From Schlegelella_A sp038241255 (lineage in GTDB: Bacteria > Pseudomonadota > Gammaproteobacteria > Burkholderiales > Burkholderiaceae_C), in NCBI GenBank assembly GCA_038241255.1, contig JBBRFW010000014.1, positions 1 through 55,674 of the forward strand: a stretch of 55,674 bases of DNA. The letters are read 5' to 3'. The notes beneath the pieces are model-generated. The model was not told the origin of the DNA and made no database searches. It saw only the letters and a list, made by a program, of their open reading frames with translations. This document shows, piece after piece, positions 35,455 to 44,934 of the stretch; position 1 is the first letter of the stretch, and each line of letters opens with the position of its first letter. The position numbers and the translations under genes are program-made.

Positions 35455-38400
35455 ATGCGCCTCCACTCGATCAAGCTGTCGGGCTTCAAGTCGTTCGTCG
35501 AACCGACCCATTTCCAGCTCCCTGGCCAGCTCGTCGGCGTCGTCGGTCCCAATGGCTGCGGCAAGTCGAACATCATCGACGCGGTGCGCTGGGTGCTCGG
35601 CGAAAGCAAGGCGAGCGAGCTGCGCGGGGACTCGATGCAGGACGTGATCTTCAACGGCACGACTCTGCGCAAGCCCGCCGGTCGCGCCAGCGTCGAGCTC
35701 GTCTTCGACAACACCGAGGCGCGCGCCGGCGGGCCGTGGAACCGCTTCGCGGAGATCGCCGTCAAGCGCGTCCTGACGCGCGAGGGCACGAGCAGCTATC
35801 ACATCAACGGCCAGCCGGTGCGCCGGCGCGACATCCAGGACGTGTTTCTCGGCACCGGCCTCGGCCCGCGCGCCTACGCGATCATCGGCCAGGGCACGAT
35901 CTCGCGGATCATCGAGAGCAAGCCCGAGGAGCTGCGCCTCTTTCTCGAGGAAGCGGCAGGTGTCTCGAAATACAAGGAGCGTCGGCGCGAGACCGAGACG
36001 CGGCTCAAGGACACGCGCGAGAACCTAACCCGCGTCGACGACATCGTGCGCGAGCTGAACGGCAACCTCGAGAAGCTCGAGACGCAGGCCGAGGTCGCCG
36101 GCCGGTATCGAGCCATGCAGCACGAAGCGCAGACCAAGTTGCACCAGCTCTGGTTCCTGCGCCACCGCGATGCCGCGCGCGAGGAGGAACGCGTCGGCCA
36201 GGCCGTCGTCACCGCCGTCGCCGCCCTCGAATCCAGGAGCGCGGATCTGCGCCGCGCCGAAGCCGAGCTGGAGGGGATCCGGCAGAGCCACTACGACGCC
36301 AACGACGCGCTGCACGCGGCGCAGGGCGCGCTCGGCCAGGCTGCGCTCGAGGTGAGCCGGCTCGAGGAGCGCATCCGCTACGTCGCCGCCGGCCGCGAGC
36401 GACTCGTCCGCCAGCGCGCCGACCTTGAAGCGCAGAGCGCCGCGTGGCGCTCGCGCGAGAGCGACGCCGTCGCCGAGCACGAGCGTCTCGGCGCAGCGAT
36501 CGAGGCGGCCGAACGCGCCGCCGAGGCGCTCGCAGCCGAGCTCGAGGGTCAGTCGCTGCGCGTCGCCGAGCGCGAAGCGACCCTGCGCGAGGCGCAAGCG
36601 CGCGGCAGCGCGCAGCGAGGCGCCGTCGCCGTCGTGCAGCAGCAGATCCAGGTTTCGGCCGCGGAAGCGCGCGGCGTCGACGAGCGGCTGATGCAGGCCG
36701 AGGTACGGCGCGAGCGCCTGCTCGGCGAGGAGAAAGGCCTGGTTGCGATCGAGCCCGGCGAACTCGGGGCGGCGCAACGCAGTGCCGACGACGCCGAGAC
36801 GAAGCACCGCGCCGCGTTGGCGACGCTGGCCGATTGGCACGCTCGCGTTCCCGCGCTCGACGACGAGCGCAAGTCGCTCCAGGACCTCGTCAACGAGGAG
36901 GGCCGTCGACATGCCGATCTGAGCGCGCGGCTCGCCGCGCTGCAGGCCTTGCAGGAGAAGGTGCAGGTCGAGAACAAGCTCAAGCCCTGGCTGTCGCGCC
37001 ACGGCCTCGAATCGCTGGCCGGCCTGTGGACGCGGATCCGCATCGAGCCGGGCTGGGAGGCGGCGCTCGAGGCGGCGCTGCGCGAGCGGCTCGGCGCGCT
37101 CGAGATCGGCCGGCTCGACACCGTGCGCGCCTTCGCCGCCGATGCGCCGCCGTCGCGGCTCGCCTTCTTCACCGCGCCGGCGAGTGCGCACCCGTCCTCG
37201 CACCGGACCTTGCCGCGCCTGGCCGAGCTGCTTCATCTAGGCGACGCCGGCCTGCAGGCGCTGCTCGGCGACTGGCTCGAGGGCGTCTACACCGCGGGCG
37301 ACTTCGACGCCGCGCTCGCCGCGCGCGCTAGCCTGACCCACGGCGAGGTCATCATGACCCGTGAAGGCCATGCGGTGAGCCAGTTCGCGGTCAGCTTCTA
37401 CGCGCCCGATTCCGAGCAGGCCGGCTTGCTGGCCCGCGCGCAGGAGATCGAGAACCTGCTGCGGCAGACGCGCGCTCAGGCGCTCGTGAGCGAGGAATCG
37501 CGCAGCCGACTGGTCCGCGCCGAGGCGGCGAGCACCGACGCGGCCGCCCATCTCGCGGCGAGTCAGCGCGAGGCGAGCCAGCTTCAGTCGCTCGCGCATC
37601 GCCAGCATCTCGAGCTGGTTCGGCTCACGCAGCTCGCCGAGCAGACGTCAGCGCGCCGCGAGCAGCTCGGCAGCGAGCGCGCCGCGCTCGACGCTGAGCT
37701 CGCCGAGCTGGCGTCGCGTCGCCGGGAGAGCGAGGCGCGCTTCGATGCCCTCGACGTCGAGCTCGGCGTCGCTCAGGAGCGCCAGGCCGAGCTCGATGAA
37801 GCATCGCTTGACGCCAGCGCCGCGCTCGACGGCGCGCGCGAGGCGCAGCGCGCGCTCGAGCGCCAGGCGCAGGAGGCCCGTTTCGAGCTCCGCTCCCTGG
37901 CGGCGCGCCGCCAGGAGCTCGACCGGCAGACCGAGACCGCGCGACAGCAGCTGCAGGATAACCTCGCGGCCGACGCGGCGCTCGCCGACGAGCACGCCCA
38001 GCTCACCGACGAGCCGGCGCAGGCCGAGTTGCAGAGCGCGCTCGCGACCCGGCTCGCGCACGAGCAGCGTCTCGGCGAAAAGCGCAGCCTCTACGATGAC
38101 CTGGCGCAGAGTCTGCGCGGTGCCGACGAGACGCGCCTCGGCCACGAGCAGGCGCTGCAGCCGCTGCGCGACAAGGTGAGCGCGTTGCAGCTCGAAGCGC
38201 AGGCGGCGCAGCTCGGCGGCGCGCAGTACGCCGAGCAGCTCGCCAACGCCGGTGCCGATCGCGATGCGGTCGCGCGATCGATAGAAGAGAGCGGCGTCAA
38301 GCTCGCCGGCCTGCAGGGTCGCATCGATTCACTCAACCGCGACATCGAGGCGCTCGGCGCGGTCAACCTGGCCGCACTCGAGGAGCTTGGCCAGGCGCGG

Positions 38401-38970
38401 GAGCGAAAGGGCTTCCTGGACGCGCAGAGCGCCGACCTCACCGAGGCGATGACGACGCTCGAGGACGCGATCAGGAGGATCGACCTCGAGACGCGAGAGC
38501 TGCTCGGCACAACCTTCGACCAGGTCAACGACCACTTCGGCCGCATGTTCCCGATCCTCTTCGGCGGCGGCACGGCGCGCCTGGTGATGACCGGCGACGA
38601 GATCCTCGACGCTGGCGTGCAGGTGATGGCGCAGCCGCCCGGCAAGAAGAACAGCTCGATCCACCTGCTCTCGGGCGGCGAGAAGGCACTCGCCGCGATC
38701 GCCCTCGTGTTCGCGATCTTCCAGCTCAACCCGGCGCCGTTCTGCCTGCTCGACGAGGTCGACGCGCCGCTCGACGACGCCAACACCGAGCGCTACGCCA
38801 AGCTTGTCAACGAGATGTCGAAGGCGACCCAGTTCCTCTTCATCAGCCACAACCGCATCGCCATGGAGATGGCCGAGCAGCTGATCGGCGTGACGATGCA
38901 GGAGCAGGGCGTCTCGCGCATCGTCACCGTCGATATGCCGGGCGCTACGCGCCTGGCCGAAGCCGCCTGA
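35455..38970 (+). CDS. smc: chromosome segregation protein SMC
   Basis: Condensin ATPase that folds and separates the chromosome. It has 1171 residues. The N-terminal Walker A is GPNGCGKS at residues 31-38. Long coiled coils rich in Glu, Ala and Arg flank a hinge (about residues 510-640) marked by RHGLESLAGLW and EVIMTREGHAVS. The C-terminal signature LLSGGEKALAAIAL and Walker B CLLDEVDAPLDDAN complete the head. Start ATG 35455, MRLHSIKLSGFKSF. It heads smc-zipA-nitronate monooxygenase-ligA. ScpA/ScpB are not in the window. Confidence 0.97.
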   Translation: MRLHSIKLSGFKSFVEPTHFQLPGQLVGVVGPNGCGKSNIIDAVRWVLGESKASELRGDSMQDVIFNGTTLRKPAGRASVELVFDNTEARAGGPWNRFAEIAVKRVLTREGTSSYHINGQPVRRRDIQDVFLGTGLGPRAYAIIGQGTISRIIESKPEELRLFLEEAAGVSKYKERRRETETRLKDTRENLTRVDDIVRELNGNLEKLETQAEVAGRYRAMQHEAQTKLHQLWFLRHRDAAREEERVGQAVVTAVAALESRSADLRRAEAELEGIRQSHYDANDALHAAQGALGQAALEVSRLEERIRYVAAGRERLVRQRADLEAQSAAWRSRESDAVAEHERLGAAIEAAERAAEALAAELEGQSLRVAEREATLREAQARGSAQRGAVAVVQQQIQVSAAEARGVDERLMQAEVRRERLLGEEKGLVAIEPGELGAAQRSADDAETKHRAALATLADWHARVPALDDERKSLQDLVNEEGRRHADLSARLAALQALQEKVQVENKLKPWLSRHGLESLAGLWTRIRIEPGWEAALEAALRERLGALEIGRLDTVRAFAADAPPSRLAFFTAPASAHPSSHRTLPRLAELLHLGDAGLQALLGDWLEGVYTAGDFDAALAARASLTHGEVIMTREGHAVSQFAVSFYAPDSEQAGLLARAQEIENLLRQTRAQALVSEESRSRLVRAEAASTDAAAHLAASQREASQLQSLAHRQHLELVRLTQLAEQTSARREQLGSERAALDAELAELASRRRESEARFDALDVELGVAQERQAELDEASLDASAALDGAREAQRALERQAQEARFELRSLAARRQELDRQTETARQQLQDNLAADAALADEHAQLTDEPAQAELQSALATRLAHEQRLGEKRSLYDDLAQSLRGADETRLGHEQALQPLRDKVSALQLEAQAAQLGGAQYAEQLANAGADRDAVARSIEESGVKLAGLQGRIDSLNRDIEALGAVNLAALEELGQARERKGFLDAQSADLTEAMTTLEDAIRRIDLETRELLGTTFDQVNDHFGRMFPILFGGGTARLVMTGDEILDAGVQVMAQPPGKKNSSIHLLSGGEKALAAIALVFAIFQLNPAPFCLLDEVDAPLDDANTERYAKLVNEMSKATQFLFISHNRIAMEMAEQLIGVTMQEQGVSRIVTVDMPGATRLAEAA

Positions 38971-38986
38971 GCACCACGAGCCCTCC

Positions 38987-40033
38987 GTGAGCACACTGAC
39001 CGTCGCCTTGGCGTCGCTCGGCGGCATCGTCCTCGCCGGCGTCGTCGCGCACGGCGCCTGGCAGGCGCGTCGCGCCGGGCCCAAGCGCGCTTCGCCGTCG
39101 GTGCGCGAGGAGCCGAGCGCGTCGGCGCCGGCCGACGCCACCGAAGCCGCGCTCTCCATCGACGACACCGTCGACGCGGCCACGCCGGCGCGCCGCCTCT
39201 CTAAGCGGCTGCCGATCCAGCTCGACGCGCTCATCGACGCCTTTGCGCCGATCACGCTCGATGCGCCCATCGCCGGCGAGACGGTGCTCGCGCACCTGCC
39301 GTCGAAGCGCCACGTCGGCAGCAAGCTCGTCCTGGTCGAAGGCCTCGGCGTCGAGACCGGCCGCTGGGAAGCGCCGGCGGCCGGCGAGCGCTACAGCGAG
39401 CTCCAATCCGGCGTCCAGCTCGCCAGCCGAACCGGGTCGCTGAACGAGATCGAGTACTCCGAATTCGTGCAACGCATGCAGACCTTCGCCGAGGCGGTCG
39501 GCGCGAGCATCGACCCGCCCGACATGCTCGACGTGATGGCGCGGGCGCGTGAGCTCGACGCCTTTGCGAGTCAGCACGACGCCCAACTCGCGGTCCACCT
39601 GCATGCACGCGGCGCCGCGTGGAGCGTCGGCTACATCCAGCAGCACGCGCGCCGGCACGGCTTCGTCCCCGGCGTCGTGCCGGGGCGGCTCGTCTACGCA
39701 GCGGAAGAAGAGGGCGCGCCGCCGGTCCTGACGCTGACCTTCGACTCGCAGGCCGCGCTCGCCGAAGAGCCCGACAGCGCGGCGGTGCGCGACGTCACGC
39801 TCGCCTTCGACGTGCCGCAGACAGCGCCCGAGGTCGAGCCGTTCAAGGCGTGGCAGGCGGCGGCGCAGGCGCTCGCGGTCGGCATGGACGCGGCCATCGT
39901 CGACGACGACGGGCGGCCGCTCAGCGGTGCCGGCTTCGACTCGATCGGCGCCGATCTCGGCCAGCTCTACGCTGCCCTCGACGCGCGCGACCTCGCCGCC
40001 GGGTCGGTGGCGGCACGGCGGCTGTTCAGCTGA
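38987..40033 (+). CDS. zipA: cell division protein ZipA-like, FtsZ-binding domain
   Basis: 348 residues from GTG 38987. One N-terminal membrane anchor (VALASLGGIVLAGVVAHGAW) is followed by a variable Ala/Pro/Glu linker, then a C-terminal ZipA-type domain (about residues 190-330) with LNEIEYSEFVQRMQTFAEAV and FDVPQTAPEVEPFKAW. This anchors FtsZ to the membrane. The divergence from E. coli ZipA is large, as usual in betaproteobacteria; the position between smc and ligA is the best support. No SD match is obvious. Confidence 0.8.
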   Translation: MSTLTVALASLGGIVLAGVVAHGAWQARRAGPKRASPSVREEPSASAPADATEAALSIDDTVDAATPARRLSKRLPIQLDALIDAFAPITLDAPIAGETVLAHLPSKRHVGSKLVLVEGLGVETGRWEAPAAGERYSELQSGVQLASRTGSLNEIEYSEFVQRMQTFAEAVGASIDPPDMLDVMARARELDAFASQHDAQLAVHLHARGAAWSVGYIQQHARRHGFVPGVVPGRLVYAAEEEGAPPVLTLTFDSQAALAEEPDSAAVRDVTLAFDVPQTAPEVEPFKAWQAAAQALAVGMDAAIVDDDGRPLSGAGFDSIGADLGQLYAALDARDLAAGSVAARRLFS

Positions 40034-40046
40034 ACGGAGAGCGGCC

Positions 40047-41075
40047 ATGGCGCTGCATCGGGTTCTCGGCGTCGAGCTGCCGGTGATCCAGGCGCCGATG
40101 GCGGGCGTGCAGGACAACGTGCTCGCGATCGCCGTCTGTGCTGCCGGCGGCCTCGGCTCGCTGCCGTGCGCGATGTTCGACGCCGCCGCGATCCGACGCG
40201 AGATCGGCGCGATTCGCGCCACAACGCCCGCGCCCTTCAACCTCAACTTCTTTTGCCATCGGCCCGCCGAGATCGACGTCGCACGCGAGGCCACATGGCG
40301 GCGTGTGCTGACGCCGTACTACCGGGAATTCGGTCTCGACGTCGACGCGGTTGCTGCCGGCGCGGGTCGGATGCCCTTCGATGCGGCGGCAGCCGAAATC
40401 GTCGAGGCCATGCGGCCGGCGGTCGTCAGCTTTCACTTCGGCCTGCCCGAGCCGGCGCTGCTCGAGCGCGTCCGCGCCAGCGGCGCGCGAATCTTCTCGA
40501 GCGCGACCACCGTCGACGAGGCGATCTGGCTCGAGCGGCATGGCGTCGACGCGGTCATCGCCCAGGGGCTCGAGGCGGGGGGCCACCGCGGCCACTTCCT
40601 CGCCGGCGACCTCTCGCTGCAATGCGGCACATTCGCACTGCTGCCGCAGATCGTCGCCGCCGTGCGAACGCCCGTGGTCGCCGCCGGCGGCATCGCCGAC
40701 CGCGCCGGCGTCGAGGCGGCCTTGCGGCTGGGCGCGGCGATGGTTCAGGTGGGCACCGCCTACCTGCGCTGCCCCGAGGCGACGACGAGCCCTGTCCATC
40801 GCGCCGCGCTGGCGGGCGCGGCAGCGAGGCACACGGCGCTGACGCGATTGATCACTGGCCGGCCGGCGCGCGGCATCCTCAATCGACTGATGCGCGAAGT
40901 CGACGATGCGAGCGCGCCGGCGTTTCCGCTCGCTACCGCGGCAATCGGCCCGCTGCGCGCCGCCGCGGAGGCGCGCGGCAGCGGCGACTTCTCGCCCCTG
41001 TGGTGCGGCCAGAACGCAAGCGGCTGCAAGGATTCGCCGGCCGGCGAGCTGACGCGTGAGCTCGCCGGCGTCTGA
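40047..41075 (+). CDS. nitronate monooxygenase
   Basis: FMN enzyme that oxidises alkyl nitronates (propionate-3-nitronate detoxication); formerly 2-nitropropane dioxygenase. It has 342 residues. It opens with ELPVIQAPMAGVQDNVLA; FMN-binding and active-site stretches are AQGLEAGGHRGHF (catalytic His), VVAAGGIADRAGVEAAL and GAAMVQVGTAYLRCPEA; the end has LWCGQNA. ATG 40047 has a GGAGAGCGG upstream. It sits between zipA and ligA, whose GTG starts 20 bases inside this gene. It is not usually part of that block. Confidence 0.9.
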   Translation: MALHRVLGVELPVIQAPMAGVQDNVLAIAVCAAGGLGSLPCAMFDAAAIRREIGAIRATTPAPFNLNFFCHRPAEIDVAREATWRRVLTPYYREFGLDVDAVAAGAGRMPFDAAAAEIVEAMRPAVVSFHFGLPEPALLERVRASGARIFSSATTVDEAIWLERHGVDAVIAQGLEAGGHRGHFLAGDLSLQCGTFALLPQIVAAVRTPVVAAGGIADRAGVEAALRLGAAMVQVGTAYLRCPEATTSPVHRAALAGAAARHTALTRLITGRPARGILNRLMREVDDASAPAFPLATAAIGPLRAAAEARGSGDFSPLWCGQNASGCKDSPAGELTRELAGV

Positions 41076-43137
41076 GCCCGAGGCGGGCAGCGACACGTCG
41101 GCGCGCGCGGCGCGGCTGCGCGCCGAGCTCGAGCACCACGCGCGCGCCTACTACATGCTCGACGCGCCCGAAATCCCCGACGCCGAGTATGACGCGCTGT
41201 TCCAGGAGCTTCAGGCGATCGAGGCCTCGTACCCCGAGCTGACGACGCCGGATTCGCCGACGCAGCGCGTCGTCGGCGCGGTGCTCGAGGGCCTCACGTC
41301 GGTGCGTCATGCGGTGCCGATGCTCTCGATCGACACCGAGACCGACACCAGCGCCGCCGGTGCCGAGAAGTTCGACGCCCGCATCCGCAAGTCGCTCGGC
41401 CTCGGCGAAGACGACCCGCCGGTCGCTTACGCAGCCGAGATGAAGTTCGACGGCCTGGCGATCAGTTTGCGCTACGAGCGGGGTGCGCTCGTCCAGGCCG
41501 CCACGCGCGGTGACGGCGAGACCGGCGAGGACGTGACGCACACGGTGCGTACGATCGCCGCGGTGCCGAAGCGATTGAAAGGGGTCGTCGCCCCGGTCGT
41601 CGAGGTGCGTGGCGAAGTGTTCATGCGGCGCGACGACTTCGAGGCGCTCAACGCGCGCCAGAGAAAGCTCATCGAAAGCGGCGCGAAGAACGAGAAGACC
41701 TTCGTCAATCCCAGGAACGCCGCCGCCGGCGTCGTTCGCCAGCTCGACGCCAACGCGGCGGCGCGGCGGCCGCTCAGCTTCTTCGCCTACGGGCTCGGCG
41801 AGGTGCACGGCTGGACGATTCCGCCGACCCAGACCGCGCTCCTCGACGCCTTCGACGCGACGGGTCTGCCGGCGAGCCCGATGCACGCCCGCGTCGCGGG
41901 CGCGGCCGGACTCGTGAAGTTCCACGCCGAGGTCGCGGCGCGCCGCGACGCGCTGCCCTACGACATCGACGGCGTCGTCTACAAGGTCGACAACCGCGCG
42001 CTCCAGGAGCGACTGGGCTTCAAGTCGCGCGAGCCGCGCTGGGCAGTCGCGCAGAAGTATCCGGCGCAGGAGAAGACGACGCTGCTGCGCGCGATCGATA
42101 TCCAGGTCGGCCGCACCGGCAAGCTGACGCCGGTCGCCAAGCTCGAGCCGGTGTTCGTTGGCGGCACGACGGTCTCGAACGCGACGCTGCACAACCTGTT
42201 CGAGGTGCGCAGGAAGCACGTCCGCGTCGGCGACACGGTGATCGTGCGGCGCGCCGGCGACGTGATCCCCGAGGTCGTCGGCCGCATCGATCGTCGGCGC
42301 GAAGGCTACGTGCCCAACTTTCGCATGCCGGCGACGTGCCCGGTGTGCGGCAGCCACGTCGCGCGCGAGAAGGGCGGCGTCGACCACCGCTGCAGCGGCG
42401 GTCTTTTCTGCGCCGCGCAGCGCAAGTTCGCGATCCTCCATTTCGCCGGCCGGCGCGCGCTCGACATCGAGGGCCTCGGCGAGAAGCTCGTCGACCAGCT
42501 GGTCGATACCGGGCTGGTGAGCTCGCTGCCCGACGTCTACGCGCTCACCAAGGACAAGGTCGAGTTGCTCGAGCGGATGGCCGACAAGAGCGCCGCCAAC
42601 GTGATCGCCAATATCGAGGCCAGCAAGCGGACGACGCTCGCGCGCTTTCTCTACGGACTCGGCATCCGCCACGTCGGCGAGACGACGGCCAAGGACCTGG
42701 CGCGCCATTTCGGCGGCATTGAGCGCCTGCGTCGCGCCAACTTGGCGCAACTGCTCGAGGTGGCCGACGTCGGGCCGATCGTTGCCGAGAGCATCCACGC
42801 CTTCTTCGCCGAGCCGCACAACCAGTCGGTCATCGACGCGCTGCTGCGGGCGGGCTTCGGGTGGCCGGAGAGCGCAGGCGTCGCCGCGACGGTGGCGCTG
42901 CCGTTCGCCGGCAAGACCTTCGTCCTCACCGGCACGCTGCCGACGCTTGCACGCGAGGACGCCAAGGAGATGATCGAGTCGCTCGGCGGCAAGGTCGCGG
43001 GGTCGGTGTCGAAGAAGACGGACTGGGTCGTCGCCGGCAGCGAGGCCGGATCGAAGCTCGACAAGGCGCGGGCGCTCGGCGTCGCCATCCTCGACGAGGC
43101 GGGTCTGCTCGCGCTGCTCGACGGCACGGGCCGATGA
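41056..43137 (+). CDS. ligA: NAD-dependent DNA ligase
   Basis: Seals nicks in replication and repair. It has 693 residues. The AMP-accepting Lys130 is in AEMKFDGLAIS; other nucleotidyltransferase motifs are VEVRGEVFM and DIDGVVYKVD. The zinc finger Cys are in CPVCGSHV and HRCSGGLFC. HhH repeats follow (LGIRHVGETTAKDLA), and a BRCT domain ends the protein (FVLTGTLPTLAREDAKEMIE). The start GTG 41056 overlaps the preceding gene by 20 bases. The stop overlaps the Nudix gene (ATGA). Confidence 0.97.
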   Translation: MSSPASEPEAGSDTSARAARLRAELEHHARAYYMLDAPEIPDAEYDALFQELQAIEASYPELTTPDSPTQRVVGAVLEGLTSVRHAVPMLSIDTETDTSAAGAEKFDARIRKSLGLGEDDPPVAYAAEMKFDGLAISLRYERGALVQAATRGDGETGEDVTHTVRTIAAVPKRLKGVVAPVVEVRGEVFMRRDDFEALNARQRKLIESGAKNEKTFVNPRNAAAGVVRQLDANAAARRPLSFFAYGLGEVHGWTIPPTQTALLDAFDATGLPASPMHARVAGAAGLVKFHAEVAARRDALPYDIDGVVYKVDNRALQERLGFKSREPRWAVAQKYPAQEKTTLLRAIDIQVGRTGKLTPVAKLEPVFVGGTTVSNATLHNLFEVRRKHVRVGDTVIVRRAGDVIPEVVGRIDRRREGYVPNFRMPATCPVCGSHVAREKGGVDHRCSGGLFCAAQRKFAILHFAGRRALDIEGLGEKLVDQLVDTGLVSSLPDVYALTKDKVELLERMADKSAANVIANIEASKRTTLARFLYGLGIRHVGETTAKDLARHFGGIERLRRANLAQLLEVADVGPIVAESIHAFFAEPHNQSVIDALLRAGFGWPESAGVAATVALPFAGKTFVLTGTLPTLAREDAKEMIESLGGKVAGSVSKKTDWVVAGSEAGSKLDKARALGVAILDEAGLLALLDGTGR

Positions 43138-43919
43138 GCGATCCAGGCCGCGACTGGCTCGCCCGCGCGCGCGCCGCCGCGGACCAGCCGCCGCTGCGCC
43201 CGCGCGAGGCGTTGCACCTCGACGTTGGTGAGCGCTCCGTGCGGGTCGGCTCGATCGAGCACGAGTGCGGCGAGCGGATGGCGGCGGCGGCGCTGCCGAT
43301 CCGGCGCGATGGCAACGGCTGGCAGGTCGGTGCGCCGGCCGCGTCGTCGCTGGCGACGATCGCGGCGTGGCTGCACGACGCCGGGCTCGTGGGGCGCTGG
43401 CGCGACGAGCTGCTCGCAGTGGTGGATCCCGACGAGCGCGCGGTCGCCGAAATAGAGCGCAGCGTCGTCCGCGTGCTGGGCCTGACGACCTGCGCCGTCC
43501 ACCTCGTGGGCTTCACCTTCGACGGCCAGTGCGTCTGGGTCCAGCAGCGCGCCTTCGACAAGGCGACCGACCCGGGAATGTGGGACACGCTGATGGGGGG
43601 CCAGGTGGCTGCCGGCGAAACGGTCGAGAGCGCGCTCGCTCGCGAGACCTGGGAAGAGGCCGGGCTCGACGTCGGCACGCTGCTCGAACTGCGGCGCGGG
43701 GAGCGGATCACGATCCGGAGACCGGCGTCGGACGGATATATGACTGAGCACATCGAGGTCTTCACCGGGCGATTGCCTGAGGGCGTCGACCCGTGCAACC
43801 GCGACGGTGAAGTGGCGCGGTTCGAGTGCCTGGGCGGTGAGGCTCTCGAAGCCAGGCTGGCGTGTGCCGAGTTCACGCTGGAGGCGAGCCTGATCCTCGC
43901 GGTGGCGACGCGTGCGTGA
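43134..43919 (+). CDS. Nudix hydrolase with N-terminal DUF4743-type domain
   Basis: 261 residues. The C-terminal Nudix box GGQVAAGETVESALARETWE with EAGL after it is complete (G-x5-E-x7-RE-UxEExGU). The N-terminal half, with PLRPREALHLDVGERSVRVG and ATIAAWLHDAGLVGRWRDEL, resembles the DUF4743 extension of thiamine-pyrophosphokinase-linked Nudix proteins. The likely substrate is a nucleoside diphosphate derivative, not known. ATG 43134 overlaps the ligA stop, so it is the end of the smc-to-ligA operon. Confidence 0.88.
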   Translation: MSDPGRDWLARARAAADQPPLRPREALHLDVGERSVRVGSIEHECGERMAAAALPIRRDGNGWQVGAPAASSLATIAAWLHDAGLVGRWRDELLAVVDPDERAVAEIERSVVRVLGLTTCAVHLVGFTFDGQCVWVQQRAFDKATDPGMWDTLMGGQVAAGETVESALARETWEEAGLDVGTLLELRRGERITIRRPASDGYMTEHIEVFTGRLPEGVDPCNRDGEVARFECLGGEALEARLACAEFTLEASLILAVATRA

Positions 43920-43979
43920 TTCGGTCCGCACGAATTTGCCGCCGCGAAGCCAAAGTCAGGCTTCACGCAAGATCGTCCC

Positions 43980-44845
43980 CTTGTTCACACGACGCGCTGT
44001 TCTGGTCCGGCTCGCGCAGCCAGCGGGGCTGGTCACCGCCCAAGAAAATCACGGTCTCTCGCGTCCAGGCGGAAGAACGCGTCGAGCGCTTAGCCGCGGC
44101 GGCCAACGAGCGGTCGCGGCCAGATGGATGTCATCGTGACGGGCGGGAACTGACGAAGATTGCGGCTGCGCGTGCGAGCGCCTCGAACCCGATCGTCTTC
44201 TCCTCTTCCTTGCCTTATGCCGTCGAGCAAGGCTGGTCGACTCCGTTGCGCGGCATGGACACAACGTGACCGGTCCAGGCAAGGATGGGGGAGCCGCGGT
44301 CAAGAGGCTCGAATACTGGTGCCTGGTTCCGTCAGCGAAGCCGCTCGCTGGTTCCCGCCCGATCGCTCGCTTTCGTCGAAAGCGTGTCTGGCGGCCGCGT
44401 CGACGGACGGCCAGCACGCTCCGAAATCGCAAGAAATTTGGGGTCCGAGACGCCTGTCTATTCCACTCGCACGGGCAAGGACATGGCAGCGATGTATGCC
44501 GAGATCGACGCGTGGGCGCACGCCCTGAACGTCTCGATATCGACGAACGACCAACCGCGTCTGCGCGCCGAGATGGCCCTCAGCCTCAGCCTGCCGAGCG
44601 CGTTCCGAACCGCGAAGGCGTTGAAGCGGGCGGTCTGTTGTCGGATGCGCCTCAAGCCACGGGGGACCAGTTGTCCGCGGAAAGAGCGGAGGAGTATGTC
44701 GACCGCATCCTGCCTGGCGCCCGAGCGGAGATGCTGCCCGGAATTCGCGACCCGCTATGAGCTGATGATCAACGCGCGACCGCCGAAGCCTTCGGTCTAT
44801 CCATCCCCTGGCTCTCTCTTGGTGAGCGCCGAGCTTGTTCGGTGA
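43980..44845 (+). pseudogene. decayed ABC-type substrate-binding protein (ABC_sub_bind family)
   Basis: A stretch of about 1 kb between the Nudix and GST genes has no intact gene but holds pieces of one family in order over all three plus-strand frames: KKITVSRVQAEERVERLAA (about 44045), MDVIVTGGN then a stop (about 44125), LTKIAAARASASNPIVF, then VDSVARHGHNVTG (about 44240), VKRLEYWCLVPSAK, VEAGGLLSDAP (about 44630), EEYVDRILPGARAEMLP, RYELMINAR, TAEAFGLSIPW and final LVSAELVR with stop 44843-44845. These match the typical order of PF04392 binding proteins (VIVTGGTP, GLVASLARPGGNVTG, ELVINLKTAKALGLTIP). The N-terminus and signal peptide are missing. Confidence 0.7.
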
Positions 44846-44934
44846 GCGTCGCCGTGGAAGGGGTTCTCGGCTTGACGGGAGTGGGCTTTGAGGACGCTGA
44901 GTGGCCCCCAGCCCTCATCCGGCCCGGCCCGCCA

